Positions 1 to 12,099 of a stretch of 64,000 nt of DNA are shown in pieces. Position numbers and translations under genes: made by a program. The DNA comes from Scolanthus callimorphus (lineage: Eukaryota > Cnidaria > Anthozoa > Actiniaria > Edwardsiidae). The number at the start of each line of letters is the position of its first letter. Position 1 is the first letter of the stretch. The DNA is taken from the NCBI GenBank assembly GCA_033964015.1, contig CM066919.1, forward strand, positions 29,913,459 to 29,977,458, given 5' to 3'. A model generated the notes under the pieces. The model made no database searches, was not told the origin of the DNA, and saw only the letters and a list, made by a program, of their open reading frames with translations.

Positions 1-168
1 TCCTCCCATATTTGGGGAGAACATTGAGTACAGAGCGGACCAAGACTACCAAGCTCGGAATGGAAAAAAGTCTTTTAATCCTTTACAATCATCTTCGAAC
101 ACGGACTTGTCAAAATAGGACTTTAAGTCATTTGCTTTCACTAGACCAAACTCAAAAGAGCAATCAAC

Positions 169-3100
169 ATGGATCAACTATCAACCTTTCGTCTCTGGGT
201 GCTGTTTATCATTTCGGTTGTCGAGATGTTTTTATTCGCTTCTCCTCTCTTGGGCTGGTCATCCCTCGTGTTCGTGTTGAAGGGACAGAGAGTGTTCATC
301 CACTTGTGTAGTAACTCGTCTGCCGCAGACTCAGAGTTCCCGCAGAGAGATGAGCTGCAAGGGTGCGCGGCCCAAGACGATCGCCTCAGCTTGGCATTGA
401 CAATTGCTTGCTTTGTCAACGCTGTCATGATGTTCCTGACAGGGTGGGCCATCGACAAAGTGGGTGCAAAAATGATCAAGATTGTGTCCAGGTAACTAAC
501 ACTGCATGTGAAAGTCTGAAAAACTAATCTATTGTTTCCCTGGTTCTAGCGTACGCTCGTTGAGCCAAAGTAGAATGAGATCAGAAAAGTCGATATTTCA
601 TCCATGGTCGTGTTTATCGCCATTGACCAGCAAGTTTACCTCGCGCGTTCTGAGTTTTCTTCGCGCACCGCACCCAACTGCAATTGACAAAAGGTAGATT
701 TTTACTAATAGTTTATCCTCAGTTTTTATTTAGGTGGGTTTTATATTTAACCATTATAATAAGTTTTTTAATGATTGATAATTATTTACTAGGTTTATAA
801 GATCATTTTCGTTTTGATCATGACGGTTTTTTTCTTGATCGGGGCATAATATGCTTTTTTGATAAAAATTGGAAAGGAAAGTCGATTTAATAATCTTTCC
901 GAACTGCGAGGTCATTATTTTGACGGAATAAACAACTCGCTCTTTGATATCGCTCTTCTGAAAGAGATTATGTTAATTAGCGCATTGCGGAAAATTCACC
1001 ATTTAAAAATAGAAACTTCTTCTAGCTGGTTTGGAATATATTGATCACATGTCTCGTTCGCTCACGCATTCAGATAACTAATTTCACCAAAGAAAAACAC
1101 CTCTGTGGAGTCAGGGCCATCATGATAACGAAAAGCAAACCACAATGCGCTACGACGCATCTCAAAAGAAAGGAGAAAAACATTTGCAAACTGACCCTCA
1201 TTTGGTGGGGCGCGTGGTGGGGCGCGCGTCTTTTGTCGTTTCCGACCCCCAATCAACATAATACTTAATTTTATTTTGTCGTTCCGATCTGAAAATTAAC
1301 AAAAATAATTTTCACAATAAACAGGTACCTGCAATGCAGAGTGAATAAATGTTCAATATATCTTTATTTCAAAAGAGTTACTAGGGCAACAACACATTTA
1401 AAAATCTAGTACAAAACAAGCCAAGTGCGGTTGCAGAGCGCAAATCCCTGACAAATTGTAACTTTTTTCTGGCGCTCGATTGCAATTCGGGACGGCTCAC
1501 AGGCATTGCGCCATACATGAAATTAGTTTTCCGAAATATCGTTTTACTTTCTTGACTCATTACGTGCTTTAAACAACATAGAAAAATATTGATTAATAAT
1601 ATTTAATTAAGTACTGTGATACCAAGAGTACTCTTGGTGATACATAATTCCCGGGGGGGGGGGGACTCCCATATTTTTTGGGCGGGGGTGCTCGTCGTAC
1701 CTTTTAGGGTTTAAAATCAAGCTTCTGGTACCTTTTAGGGGGTAAAATTCGAAAACGTGTATTTTTTTCCAGATAGGTACCTGTTAGAGGTCCGTTCTAG
1801 CAAATCGCACTTGTTGGTAGCCTGAATTTCAGACGTATTTTCCCTCGTAAAAAATACGCGACAAAATTACGAGGGAAAATCAACTAAGCGACGCCATGTT
1901 TGGTACCTAGGGGTCAAAATCAACTAAGCGACGCCATGTTTGGTACCTTTTAGGGGTGAAAACGAAAGTTCCCGACGAGCACCCCCGCCCCAAAAATGTG
2001 GGAGTCCCCCCCCCCCCCCCCCCCCCCGGGACATAATTAGCAGTGGATTAATATGCAGAGGTTGTAAATCCCCTAGAAAAATAACGAGCAAGCTTCTGAG
2101 CTAGAAAAATAAATTCCTGCAAGCCGGTAAGGCAGAAGTAAATAACAGCTTCGGCTAACAATTCCGGCACTCATCTGAGCCGGAAAAAATATCCTGCACA
2201 AGAGAAACCTGCAACTTCCCTCGGAAATGGCTGATTGCATTTTAAACCGCACCGGGGGGGTTGAGGACCTCCCTTAAAAAGACCCTCTCCCCTGGAATTT
2301 CCAACCTCATAAAGGACCCCCTCCCCTGGAATTTCCATTTTTCTGGCAAAATAACCCTGGAAAATCTATTTTTGGATAAAATGTCCTGGAAAGTCACCTT
2401 TTTTACCCCTCCTCCCTGGAATTTCCAGTCTCCAGACACACACCCTCCCGTGGAATTTCCAGAGTCCAAAACAACCCCCCTAGAAAATTTTCCATAGGTC
2501 CTCAACCCCCCCGGTGCGGACTAAAAATGCAATCAGCCAATATCTAATGGTCCGTCCCTAACAGCGGATATTTCGGATGACTGTAATAAGTGCCGCGAAA
2601 CGGCGGCACGGCCGGAACCTGGCCTGTTGTGTAGATACGGAACCTCGCCTTCTCCGCCTTCCGGCAAGACAAATCACGGACAACCATGAATCAGATTGCA
2701 TTATCGCAGCACGTAAGTACTTGCCTCCATTGTGGCAAGGCACGGCAAATCAAGGACGGCCAATCAAATTGCGTGACGAGAGGCGCGCAAGAACACACAT
2801 GAAGAGTGTTCCTCGGAGCAGGATGAAGTTTTAGTGTTCCTGTGTTATGGCCCTTGCCTTTTATTCCTGACTTTTCTGTCACTTACGATGGGTCATATGG
2901 CCGTCAAACTTGCGCCTTGTTTTTTACAACTACTTATCATATTTGTAATTTCAGCCTTTTGTTCGCCATGTCAGCGGGACTACTGGCCTTGACATCTGAG
3001 CGCCGTCCCGCCGTGCTGTTCGGGGCGTTGATTGTTATGGGTGTAGCCTACGCTGGCATCTATTCGAGCATAACAAGGGTGAGCAGTGAGTCTCAAGAAT

Positions 3101-6100
3101 CAGTACATAATAGCTGGGGACATGCCTTTGATAAATATTGTCATTCCTTGGTGTGAATCGTTGGACACAGTAATGGTCACCATGGTGATCCCGTTTTGGG
3201 TAGAGAACGCAAACGATCCGCGCATGTCAGGGTTCAGATATGAAATCAAACATCGCAGAACGCATTTTCGTTGTGTGATCATGACGTGAACACATTAGTC
3301 CGGTCAATTTAGCGTTTAACCTGGAAAAAATTGCAACATGGGATTTTTATACAGCAAATTCTCAGGAACATATGTGAGAAATACGTGTCCAAATTTTGTG
3401 AAAATCCGTTCGGGGGAAGTTGGTTAAATTTGGGGTTTTCCGTCTGCACGAAGGAAAGCCCGTTGTTTTCAGTGGCACTTAGACAATGAAAGCGAACAAT
3501 TCGAATTGAGGGCTATAGACTGTAGGGCCGTAACTCGGTGTGATATTGAACGAGATATCGAGCAATGTATTTCTACTGCATAATGTGATTGCATAGATGT
3601 GAATTGTGTGTTTGTTTATAACCAATTCTGCAAAAATAATAACTAAATAATCGTGCGTTTTGACAAATCCCATATGATCCTTGTATTTCCCGCGTGGTGA
3701 TACACTAAAGTTCGAATATTATACGCAAAAAGGAATAAAATAAATAAACTGTTCATAGCCGTAACTCATCGCTCAGAAATTATTTGTTTCAACCGAAAAA
3801 CCTTGTTAAATCTTCCCCGGTTTCATCTGTACAGTCTATAAGCATTCTCCCAGCTTCTGTGTTTTCAGTGTCTAAGTGCCGCCGAAAACAAAAGGCGCCC
3901 TTGACGTCGCCGGTAAAACCAAAAATTTAACCAACTTCCCCCGGCCGGATTTCTACGATATTTGGATATGTTATTCCTACATATGTTTTTAACATTTAGT
4001 ACCAAAAATTTATCATGTTGCAATTTTTTCCAGGTTCGGGGTTTTTTCGGGCTAATTTGACCGGACTACATGGTGATCTTTTTCCACGACATATCCGCAT
4101 CCCGACGCCCGGGGGGATTCCCCCTAAAATATACGGGTATTATCGTCGGGAAAAATTACCGACCAACCCTAGGGTTAGCAAACAGGGTGTGGTCCATATC
4201 GGGTTTGGTCAAATAAATGTTTAACCCCAAGAGGTAGCAAATACGGCATAGAGAATTAACTGCTTTAGTAGGCTTATAGGCTACCATTAGCGCGAGACAC
4301 CCTAAAGGATAGCAGACGACTCTTGGATATCTGACATCCCTAAAAGATAGCACTTGAGTGAATTTTATACCCTAGGGATATCCACTCGTGCAGGATCTTG
4401 GAAGATCTATATTTGAGTGCGAGGCTCAGTAATAGTGTCTTTTCCATCCAAACGATATTCAGTGCTACTCGGAGCACGGTATAGTTTAGTTCACCCACGG
4501 GCGATAAGATAAATTTGGCATAAATTCACGAAGTAATTTATGTCTTATAGACTCATTTTGTTTGCAAATTACCGTTTGTGATTTTACGAAGTAAATTCAT
4601 GCATTGTTGGCTCATTTTGCTTGCGAATTCTATGCAAAACTTGATCATTGTACTTCTTATTTGCCCTTACCTCTAAATCGAAGTTCTTTTCAGCTTTTTT
4701 TACGTGCTTTAGCCATTTATCCTTAGTGTTTGGCTTCCTTCAGTCCCGAGACACACGCGCTCTTTGCTTGTGTTTGTTCAACTCAACTGACGGTTTGACC
4801 TCTCTGGTTAAAAGTAACGCGCCCGAGGTAATGAGTAACCCGCCCCTTTTCGCCCTCAAGAGAAGAGAATTTATACCAAATTTATCTTATCGCCCGTGGT
4901 TCACCCGACGTTTTATCCTCAATGATGTAGGATGTTTCTTTCTCTCTTCAGGGCGCGACCGCATTTGGTAAGTGGCAGAGTGGAGTCAACACGGCGTACA
5001 ACTGTGCTATGCAGTCATCTGCTGTGACATTCCTAATTGTCAAGGTAAACTGGGTTCCTATTCATTTCAAGTTGACGGAAACTTATTTACCATTTCACAC
5101 AATGCAATCTGCGCGAAATCGTCACTACAGGCTACGCACGTGATACCATAAGCACATCATAATAGCCGAGAGTGGCTCGCTCGTCTGCAAAATGCGGCAG
5201 GTCCAAAATGCAGACTGAAAATGCATACCGGAAAATGCATACCAGGTCTCTTCTCTCTGAAAACTCAAAAGAACAGTTTTATTTCATCGTGTGACGGAAT
5301 GGCTAGTACATAAAATATTACAACACTGACAAACTGAGGTAAAAGGTAGAAATATGCAGTAAAATAATGTTTAACTGTCAGGATGGATCGTCAGGATGCC
5401 GTTACTATGTAGATGGTTGTGTTATCTTTTACATCTCAAGGAATCTCAAGGGAGTTTCATTTTCATCTCCGATCTTACACGCAAATTTCAGGAATTTTCC
5501 TGAAACGATTTGACACTTTTAGCGCTATTTTAGCTTACATTTGCCCTTCGCTAAGTAAGAGAAAATTGCAACTACGATCAGTATGTTTTAGGTGTGCTTT
5601 TGATACAAAAGATCTATCGGGGATACAGCAGAGCTGTCAAAACATAAGCCGGCGACCGGGCTACTTTTTGCCGAATGTGAGAAAAGTTCGAACCACAGAA
5701 TTATTGGTTAAGTGCAGCCTGAAAGCTCACCTCATATCTAAAATACAATAAAACTGGAATCCTTGAGTCTGAGTCAGAATTGGCTTGGCGAGGAAACTAA
5801 ACATGTCGCTTTGAAGCTACGAAATTTGCATCATGTCGGCCATCAGTTTTTCTTTGCAGCCCTGCTAATCTTTTGAGCAGCCGCCTACTTCAAAACATTA
5901 TATCGGGATATGAAAATCTATCGGGGATGTAAAAATCTATCGGGCCAGTGACTCTATTTGCATTTTCTGGTCTGCATTTTCTGGTCTGCATTTTGGACCT
6001 GCCGCTGCAAAATGTGCGTATTTGCTGATGACCCTGGCCTCGTTTTAATGCGCGCACCGCGCTGCATGCTAGTAGCTTTGGAACAACTCGCGGCGAGGCT

Positions 6101-9100
6101 CTGGTAACATCGCGAGATTCAGAGACGCTGCGAAAAAGAACTTTCTGCGCATGCCCCAACGACCAAAATCAGCGAAGACCAATCAAATGGCTGTTACCAG
6201 AGCGTCCTCAGCGAGCGAGGTGACGAGCCGAGGAGCTTGGGAACGAGAATGCCTTGGGCTCATTTGTTCTTCTGTCCTGTAGGTGGCATACGAGCATGGC
6301 ATACCCTATCAAACGCTGTGTTATGGATTCGTGGGCTCAACCGTTCTGCTACTCCTGAGCAGCATATTTCTTTTTCCCGATATCCGTAACAAAGAAGAAA
6401 CCAAACCCGACCAAAAAGCGTCAAGGCAAAGGAGGCTCTGGGTCCTATGCACGCCTTGCGTGAGATCTGGCGACACGTGATCGGAGGGGTGTTTGTGTGG
6501 ACCGGTCTGTTTGTCGCACTCTGTCGCTGGCGACTCTGGTTCTTCCTCACTTCATTCCAACAGTTCATGACGTCGCAGCCCGGCGCGAGCTCTGAAACAG
6601 GTAAATACAAAATACAATATAATGACGACTGCATATGTAATATTATTTGATCTATTATTGTATCAGTAAACTAGTCAGTGTTCAATGCCATATAGTGATG
6701 GGAGGGTTGGGTTCTTTTTACGTGAGACTAGATCCGTCAGGGAGGTGCACTTCGAGAGATCATATTGTTTTAGAATATAGTCGCTAAAGGGCCATGGTTA
6801 TTTCTCCATTGATCAACTAAGGTTCGTACTTGATGGTGTGCATCCTCGCGCGCCGAAGGGGAGGACCCTGGCGTGCGAGGATGGATGGTGTGTTGCTAAA
6901 ATGATCTGACCCTGTTGACCAAAATACTCATTGTACAATTCCTGGACAAATTGGTTATAACGCCTGATGATTGGAGTCCCTATAAGTCATCATCCCTCCT
7001 GAAGCCATTTTTTAGCGGATGGAAAAATGCAGTTCTCAGGCATGGTTGCTGATCTTTTTCGAAGTGCTTGATGTATGCTGTTTTTCAAACCAAACTTTAT
7101 ATTTTGAAACTGAACTTAGTAAACTTATTTCTCTCGCGGGGCCTGAAGTGACACCATACATTGCAAGTCAATTACCAGGTGTTGATGATATTCCAACCTA
7201 TATTACTTTAACTGTGAATTAGAAGGTAAATTTAGACAATGAATAGATGATTCCAGCGATAACGAATGCGCGCGCTGCATGCCGGTTTTGTGTTACATTT
7301 CACGAATCAAGTGCCTTGTATGCGCGTGTTGCATCCTGGTAGTTGTGTTACAATCCAGAGGCATTTCTAAAGAAAGTAGAGCGCTGGAGCCGTCCATTGA
7401 GCCACTTCATATTTTCGAGTTGCATCATGTGTTCTTAGGAAATATTTATACTTTTGGCGGTATGTAGTAAGAGATTTGAAATATCTATGTAATAGTGTAG
7501 ACATACCCGCTGGTCGCGGTTGATGTTTGCCGGTGTTCGTGTATATCATGCATATCTCTACTCTCCAGCAAAGTCATACGCCAACTATTACGGCATCATA
7601 CAGATGTGTAGTTTAGCTATGGGGCCTCTTCTTGGCGCTCTGTTCGCCCTGGGACGAGGCACCTTATCCTGCAAGTCCCTCCTTGTCTTTACCAAATGCG
7701 GGCCATCAACGGAGGAAAAAGTCCTTGTCAAGAAAGACAACGAGCTGTGTGAAATCGAGGCTGGCAATGTGAAGATCCACAGTCACGTGACTGATACCCA
7801 GGCCATTGTGCAGGCTCGCGAGGTGCGCGGTTGTATGGCGGCTTTTGGCGGAAGTGGTGTGATCTTGGTCCTCATCAACGTGCTGGTTCTGGTGCCCTGC
7901 GCCCGGTTGCAGGTTCGACTGCTTGTCTAGCCCCATAATGACGTCACTATGACGATACTCTATACTGTACATCTCAGTACAGCCCTCCCAGCAATGCTGA
8001 AACAATGCCGTCCAATAAGGACAAAGTTTATCTGGCTGCGCGTACTTTCGAACTGGTTTAGCTGTCATTCATTTATTTATTTTCGACTTTTACTTTTTGT
8101 GAAGTAATTCAATCCAAATATTTTGGACATCGCCTTGGTAGTTTAGATGCCAAATACGGAATGTCACAATACTTCAATATTCAATCTCGTCCAATAAATT
8201 ATGGCATTCGCGTCAATAAAATCATTGATAAGTTATCCCTTTATTAAACAGGTTCAATTATGCCTTACTTATTTTTGAATAGGATGTTTACTGGTCTTTT
8301 ATATAATTGCTTGTTTGTTCGTTCGTCATTATGTAATTTTACTTTAAATTAATTGTTTGTGTATTCGTACGTTTCTTGGTCGCTTCGGTGACAGTGTTTT
8401 CAGTGTTTTTCTCAGTATATTTTAGTTCTAAACGTTAGCATTTATCATTTTTTTTAACGCGCGCCAGATAACCTAGTCCTACGAAACATTTCCCATGATG
8501 CTTACGGGTATATTCTCTCCCCAGATCCTGACGTTCATTCTCATTTCCGCCCTGCGATCCGGATACAATGGCGGCGTGTCCAATCTCTTTCTTGTCGCGT
8601 AAGTGTCCCCGCGTATCCCTTGGTAGCACGGAGCATCGTTCGGACGAATGCCCTGCTGGAATATCTACCTTTAAAGCAGAGAAGATTTATAAAAGACCAA
8701 TAGTAATTACTCAAAGTGACGTTGGCTTCCGTCGATGAAAGTGTCAGCAAAAAAGTAACACCAACTTTTTGCAACCTTTACAAATTTTTTACCAGCTATT
8801 TTTAAATTTAATATTTTTAAATTTAATATTGTTAAAACAATTAGACCTCGAGCACGAAAGGGCCACGGATCAACGGATCATGACCCGTGTGGCCCTTGAG
8901 GGCAAGAGGTCTAACTGTTTTAGTATCACCCGACTAGTTGGACAAAAAAGTGAAATCAGCAAAAAAACGAGAAGCGGCCGCCATTGTTTTTGTGTTCAAA
9001 ATCGGCGCTTTCGCCACTAGAACTGTCTATTGATATTAGTCCCCTAGTAGCGTAGCCAGTCAGAATGCAGTAGCCCACTTAGTTTGGGTGATACTAAAAG

Positions 9101-9685
9101 GTGATATGTAGTAGATATCCATGAACAATAGTGTAGTTATTCTCGCAGGTCGCGCGGACACGAAATTGCGCAGGCTTTAACAACGCAGGCTTTAAGAACA
9201 AACCTGCGCAGTCGCTTAGACATTAGCGTAAGTATTAAAGTACTTTATACAATACAAATAAATTACAACATGGTTTAATTCACAGGTTTCCGCTAGCGGA
9301 CTATGGCAAGTTGATGGGCATTAGCGCTATTTTAACGGCGGTCATCCAATCTCTACAGTATCCTACATTCGTTGTCATGGAAACCGTCCTTCATGGACAA
9401 ATCCTATGGGTATGTGTTTATCAGGCATATAATTATAAACCATCATGAAACCCCTTCGGCTAGATTGCTTATCAAGTGTTTTCATTCTCTTAGATCAATG
9501 TAATGTATCTCGTCCTCTCGATTCCACTGGTCATTGGGTTCCCTGTGTATCTGTTCTACTATGCGCGGGGACTGGAGCGAAAAGCGATGACGTTATCACC
9601 GGAGACTGATTCCTCGTTCCTTCTGAAGTGCGAGACAACTGCGGTCATGGAATACGTCGTTTATGAGAAGCTGACAGTTGTCTGA
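169..9685 (+). CDS. SLC43-family membrane transporter (LAT3/SLC43A3-like), 8 exons
   Basis: Exons: 169-491, 2955-3078, 4952-5044, 6283-6600, 7569-7912, 8525-8598, 9286-9409, 9494-9685. All introns are GT-AG and phases agree at every junction, giving about 530 residues, normal for SLC43 proteins. The N-terminus (GWSSLVFVLK, then CAAQDDRLSL) and the last exons (ALRSGYNGGVSNLFLVAFPLADYG, split by an intron) match the SLC43 pattern of a GW-SLVFVLK first loop and a VFP--H/YGKL late loop. About twelve hydrophobic segments are expected of this major-facilitator family. Family members carry large neutral amino acids (SLC43A1/2) or nucleobases (SLC43A3) across the plasma membrane. The substrate here cannot be told from sequence. 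The ATG at 169 is used because it opens directly into the family N-terminus. Exon 4 has a one-base frame break near 6413-6417. The long central loop in exon 5 is hydrophilic. I am confident of the family, less so of the subtype. Confidence 0.88.
1650..2030. mobile_element. 381 bp MITE with G-run ends and 8 bp target duplication
   Basis: Both ends are inverted copies (CCCGGGGGG...GACTCCCA inward to GTGCTCGTCG). ACATAATT flanks both sides exactly (1642-1649 and 2031-2038). Inner sequence repeats a GGTACCTTTTAGGG motif. Non-coding. It lies in intron 1 of the SLC43-like gene. An 8 bp duplication fits hAT- or P-type transposases. Confidence 0.85.
2229..2539. mobile_element. Inverted-repeat element with inner CCTGGAATTTCC repeats
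   Basis: About 45 bases (GGCTGATTGCATTTT...CACCGGGGGGGTTGAGGACC) are inverted at the two ends. The middle holds about five imperfect CCTGGAATTTCCA units spaced ~33 bases. The ORFs on both strands here are products of the repeats. Confidence 0.75.
3295..4068. mobile_element. ~775 bp element with long TIRs (TAGTCCGGTCAA), SLC43-like intron 2
   Basis: TAGTCCGGTCAATTTAGC at the left and GCTAATTTGACCGGACTA at the right open inverted arms of ~150 bases, including TTGGTTAAATTTGG and CCAAAAATTTAACCAA. The middle is non-coding. Confidence 0.75.
4495..4899. mobile_element. 405 bp MITE with 5 bp target duplication, SLC43-like intron 2
   Basis: CCACGGGCGATAAGATAAAT with TTGGCATAAATTC is inverted at the right end. 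TTCAC flanks both sides (4490-4494, 4900-4904). It stops 50 bases before exon 3. Confidence 0.8.
5186..6013. mobile_element. ~830 bp inverted-repeat element, SLC43-like intron 3
   Basis: GCAAAATGCGGCAGGTCC and AAAATGCAGAC at the left are mirrored by GTCTGCATTTTGGACCTGCC at the right, where TCTGGTCTGCATTT is repeated. A copy of the ~220 bp MITE family abuts it on the right. Confidence 0.68.
6005..6266. mobile_element. ~220 bp MITE family, partial copy (SLC43-like intron 3)
   Basis: Contains GCGCATGCCCCAACG, AATCAGCGAAGACC and a CGAGCCGAGGAGCTTGGGAACGAGAATGC end, like 10013-10240. It ends 17 bases before exon 4. Confidence 0.6.
6413..6417 (+). other. Frame break in SLC43-like exon 4 (A run, one base short)
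   Basis: The exon reads VAYEHGIPYQ... in one frame up to about 6417, then the conserved continuation (HALREIWRHVIGG, WRLWFFLTSFQQF) is one frame away. A run of five A at 6413-6417 lies at the switch. One more A would give a continuous frame and restore the expected phase into exon 5. A 40 bp intron could also be drawn but is too short for an animal gene. Confidence 0.8.
6601..7568 (+). other. Intron 4 of the SLC43-like gene
   Basis: An ORF at 7019-7222 was considered as an exon, but exon 4 joins exon 5 in phase and without a gap in the family alignment. GCGCGCTGCATGC-like repeats lie near 7260-7340. Nothing else seen. Confidence 0.65.
8842..9100. mobile_element. Repeat family copy 1 (pair at 14269-14560)
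   Basis: TTAGACCTCGAG, GTGGCCCTTGAGGG and AAGAGGTCTA, then TAGTATCACCCGACTAGTTGG with inverted ACTTAGTTTGGGTGATACTA, are shared with the second copy. It lies between SLC43-like exons 6 and 7. Confidence 0.72.
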
Positions 9686-9881
9686 GGATTGAAGAACGAG
9701 TAAAAATACCACAAGCAAAGGAAGTGAGCGGGAGCTTGCCGTTGCTGAATAGGTCGAATGCGGCTAGGCACTGTACTAATGTAGCCAGTGTTCCAGTGTT
9801 CAAGCTTTTTGAAGATGACGCAGTACCGAAGGACTCAAGTCACCTCTTACTGAGGGCGAAGCCAGCTCATGATAAATGAAA

Positions 9882-9887
9882 ATTAAA
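9882..9887 (+). promoter_or_regulatory. Possible poly(A) signal of the SLC43-like gene (ATTAAA)
   Basis: ATTAAA lies about 195 bases after the stop codon at 9685. It is the commonest variant of AATAAA, but six bases in AT-rich DNA is weak evidence. Confidence 0.35.
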
Positions 9888-10012
9888 TGCGCCATGTAAC
9901 TATACACGTGCGCGTGAGGATGCAGTGAGGATTATGTTAGCGTACATATGGCCCTCTGTGTAGAAGACAAGTCTGAAGCCGGCGTGCGCGTTTACAAGGC
10001 CGCGTACTGAAC

Positions 10013-10240
10013 TGCCATTCTCGTTCCCAGAGCTCCCCGGCTCGTCTGCTCGCAGGGGAGGCTCTGGGGACATCCACTTGAGGGCCGTCACTGATTGGTG
10101 ATTTTGAGTGTTGGAGCATGCGCTGAAAGGTCTTTCTCTCAGCGGCTCTGTATCAAATCTCGCGCATGCGTCAGTGGCTGTCACCAGAGCCTCCCCCGCG
10201 AGGTTACGAGCCGGGAGCTCTGGGTTCGAGAATGCTGAAC
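10013..10240. mobile_element. ~220 bp MITE family, full copy
   Basis: Ends GCCATTCTCG and CGAGAATGC bracket inverted CCCAGAGCTCCCCGGCTCG. Inner marks are GGGGAGGCTCTGG, TGATTGGTGATTTTGAG and TCTCGCGCATGCGTC. Intergenic. Confidence 0.8.
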
Positions 10241-10934
10241 TGCCGGCTACGTGATATTAGTATTAGCCGAGATCATACTTGGTTTTCGGACAACGCGCGC
10301 CTTGGCCAGACTTTTATTTGTAATAGAGAATCACGCGAAGTTTTCTAGGTATTTTATTTAGCTGTACTAAACATTTGAAAGCGCATACGTTCAAACCGTC
10401 ATTCAAATGTCAATCCTAAAGGCTGGTATGCAGAAAATGTAAGCGTAAATTTTGTCTCAAATTAAGCATCTTTATTTCGACCTTCATTATTAAATCAACA
10501 TTTTCCACTGGTAGGGGTGATTTATGTATCTTTAATAGGGGTTGAAATCGCCGAGGATCCGATATTTTTAGGATTTATCGAATCACAATCAGGTAAAACA
10601 AAACAGATGGTATTAACGCACACAACTAGTCAGGCAAAATAGACTCAGTAGTGAGAAGCTAGTGACTCGTCCTCTTGTCGCCCATAGGGCCACTATTTTC
10701 AGGGTCTTTTTAGCGTTCTCAGCTCCATGCTCAAGAATCATTGAAGAATCGGCGTGTCGTCTTACACCTTATCTCAATTTGTATGTTCAACATTTTAGAC
10801 GAAGCAAGAAAATAAAGAAACAGATTTCATCCAAGATATTTAATATGCAGGCGCGGAGCCAGACCGGTATACATCTATGGCCTATGGGTATACATAAACC
10901 GGACAATTTTCTTTTTTTCCCTTGGCTTTTCATC

Positions 10935-11290
10935 TCCCCAGCTTGTCACCTCTCACAGGGGAGGCTCTGGCCAGACACCCATTTGAGGAGCTTCGCTGAT
11001 TGGCTGATTTTGAACCCAGGGTCTTCTCGGTCGTTTTTCAAAATGGCGGTTAGCTCAGAGAAGACCCTGGGGGAGGCTGAGTCACGTGACCACTGTTTGA
11101 GGACATGGGAACGAGGTTCTCCTTTGTTTCGAAACGGTCATGTGACTCAGCCTCCCCCAGGGTCTTCTCTGAGCTAACCGCCATTTTGAAAAACGACCGA
11201 GAAGACCCTGGGGACGAGGTTGCTTTAGTTCGATAGATCTGACGCGCATGCGTCAGTGACTGTCACCAGAACCTCTGTTCGAAAATGCCT
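10935..11290. mobile_element. ~220 bp MITE copy split by a nested hairpin element
   Basis: The left half (CACAGGGGAGGCTCTGG...GATTGGCTGATTTTGA) and the right half (GACGCGCATGCGTCAGTGACTGTCACC) belong to the ~220 bp family, with the 11015-11213 palindrome between them. Confidence 0.7.
11015..11213. repeat. Near-perfect ~200 bp palindrome nested in a MITE
   Basis: CCCAGGGTCTTCTCGGTCG, AAAATGGCGGTTAGCTCAGA and GGGGGAGGCTGAGTCA on the left return as reverse complements on the right, arms ~80 bases, loop ~40. The end motif AGAAGACCCTGG is shared with 29298-29487. Confidence 0.88.
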
Positions 11291-11535
11291 TCCTTGCTTT
11301 GGCTTCTGATATTCTCAAGAGCCATTCGCCTACCCGAGGGGGATGGGAGATGGAGGGGAGGGGTCGGGGTTCTTTTTTTCAATTTGTCACGCCAGAACCC
11401 AATCAACTATGCACTGGGCGACACCAGTCAAAAAACGTATTTGCTCAGACGATAATTTGAGTCAACAGATTTGGCGTATTATGCACTACATTCGATTCTT
11501 GAAAAGCGGGGAAAGCACAAGACTCGCAGCCTAGC

Positions 11536-11685
11536 AGCCTAGTCCCAGGCGTTCTGAGCGGGCTTCCTGTGGTAGATGCTCGACGTCACAGGAACGTGAC
11601 GTCACAGGAAAAGTCCTCGGCAGTGTTTGAGCCGCACATTCAGCGGTTTATCTTCTCACTGACGAGGAACGCCTGGGACTAGGCT
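11536..11685. mobile_element. ~150 bp MITE (AGCCTAGTCCCAGGCGTTC ends), copy 1
   Basis: AGCCTAGTCCCAGGCGTTC and GAACGCCTGGGACTAGGCT are perfect inverted ends. The inside has TGACGTCACAGGAA. Intergenic. Confidence 0.82.
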
Positions 11686-11719
11686 ACCTCTCCCGATAGT
11701 GATGTGTTTGAGGGGAGTT

Positions 11720-12099
11720 CCGGGGGGGGGGGGGGACTCCCTATATTCGAATGCTAGGGGTGACCGTCGTATTTTTTAGGGGTTGAAATCGGCGATCTGG
11801 TATTTTTCAGGGGTTCGAAAATAAAAAACGGTATAGTAAGAAAAATAGGTATTTTAGGGGGTTCTCACGCAAATAAGGTAGTGTTTTTGAAAGTCGAGAG
11901 GATACATTTGAAGTATATTAAATAAACGGCCAGAATAAAATTTAATCTGTCAAAATTGTTGGTATTTTTTAGGGTATTTTCAGACTGAGGGGTATTTTTT
12001 AGGGTGGAAATTTTTCCGAGCAGGTATTTTTTAGGGTCAAAGTTCGAGTTTCCCGACGGTCACCCCTAGCATTTTAACCTTAGAGTCCCCCTCCCCGCC
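11720..12099. mobile_element. 380 bp MITE, same family as 1650-2030
   Basis: CCGGGGGG...GACTCCCT ends are inverted, and GGGGAGTT flanks both sides (11712-11719, 12100-12107). The inside carries the same GGTATTTTTTAGGG units. Length matches the 1650-2030 copy to one base. Intergenic. Confidence 0.82.

Larger units (their letters stand above)
492..2954 (+). other. Intron 1 of the SLC43-like gene
   Basis: Apart from the elements at 1650-2030 and 2229-2539, I see no coding sequence. ORFs of 60-90 codons here lack any recognisable motif. Confidence 0.7.

Noticed and set aside
2242..2505. Overlapping ORFs with repeated PWNFQ / WKFQG peptides
   Set aside because: Created by tandem CCTGGAATTTCC units in a MITE.
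6399..6435. A ~40 bp intron inside SLC43-like exon 4 that would repair the frame
   Set aside because: Too short for an animal spliceosomal intron, without a pyrimidine tract. A one-base homopolymer error explains the break better and matches six similar breaks.
7019..7222. 67-codon ORF as an extra SLC43-like exon
   Set aside because: Exons 4 and 5 already join in phase and without a gap in the family pattern. The ORF has no matching motif.
10662..11177. 171-codon ORF, the longest in the intergenic region
   Set aside because: It spans a MITE and a palindrome and shows no domain.
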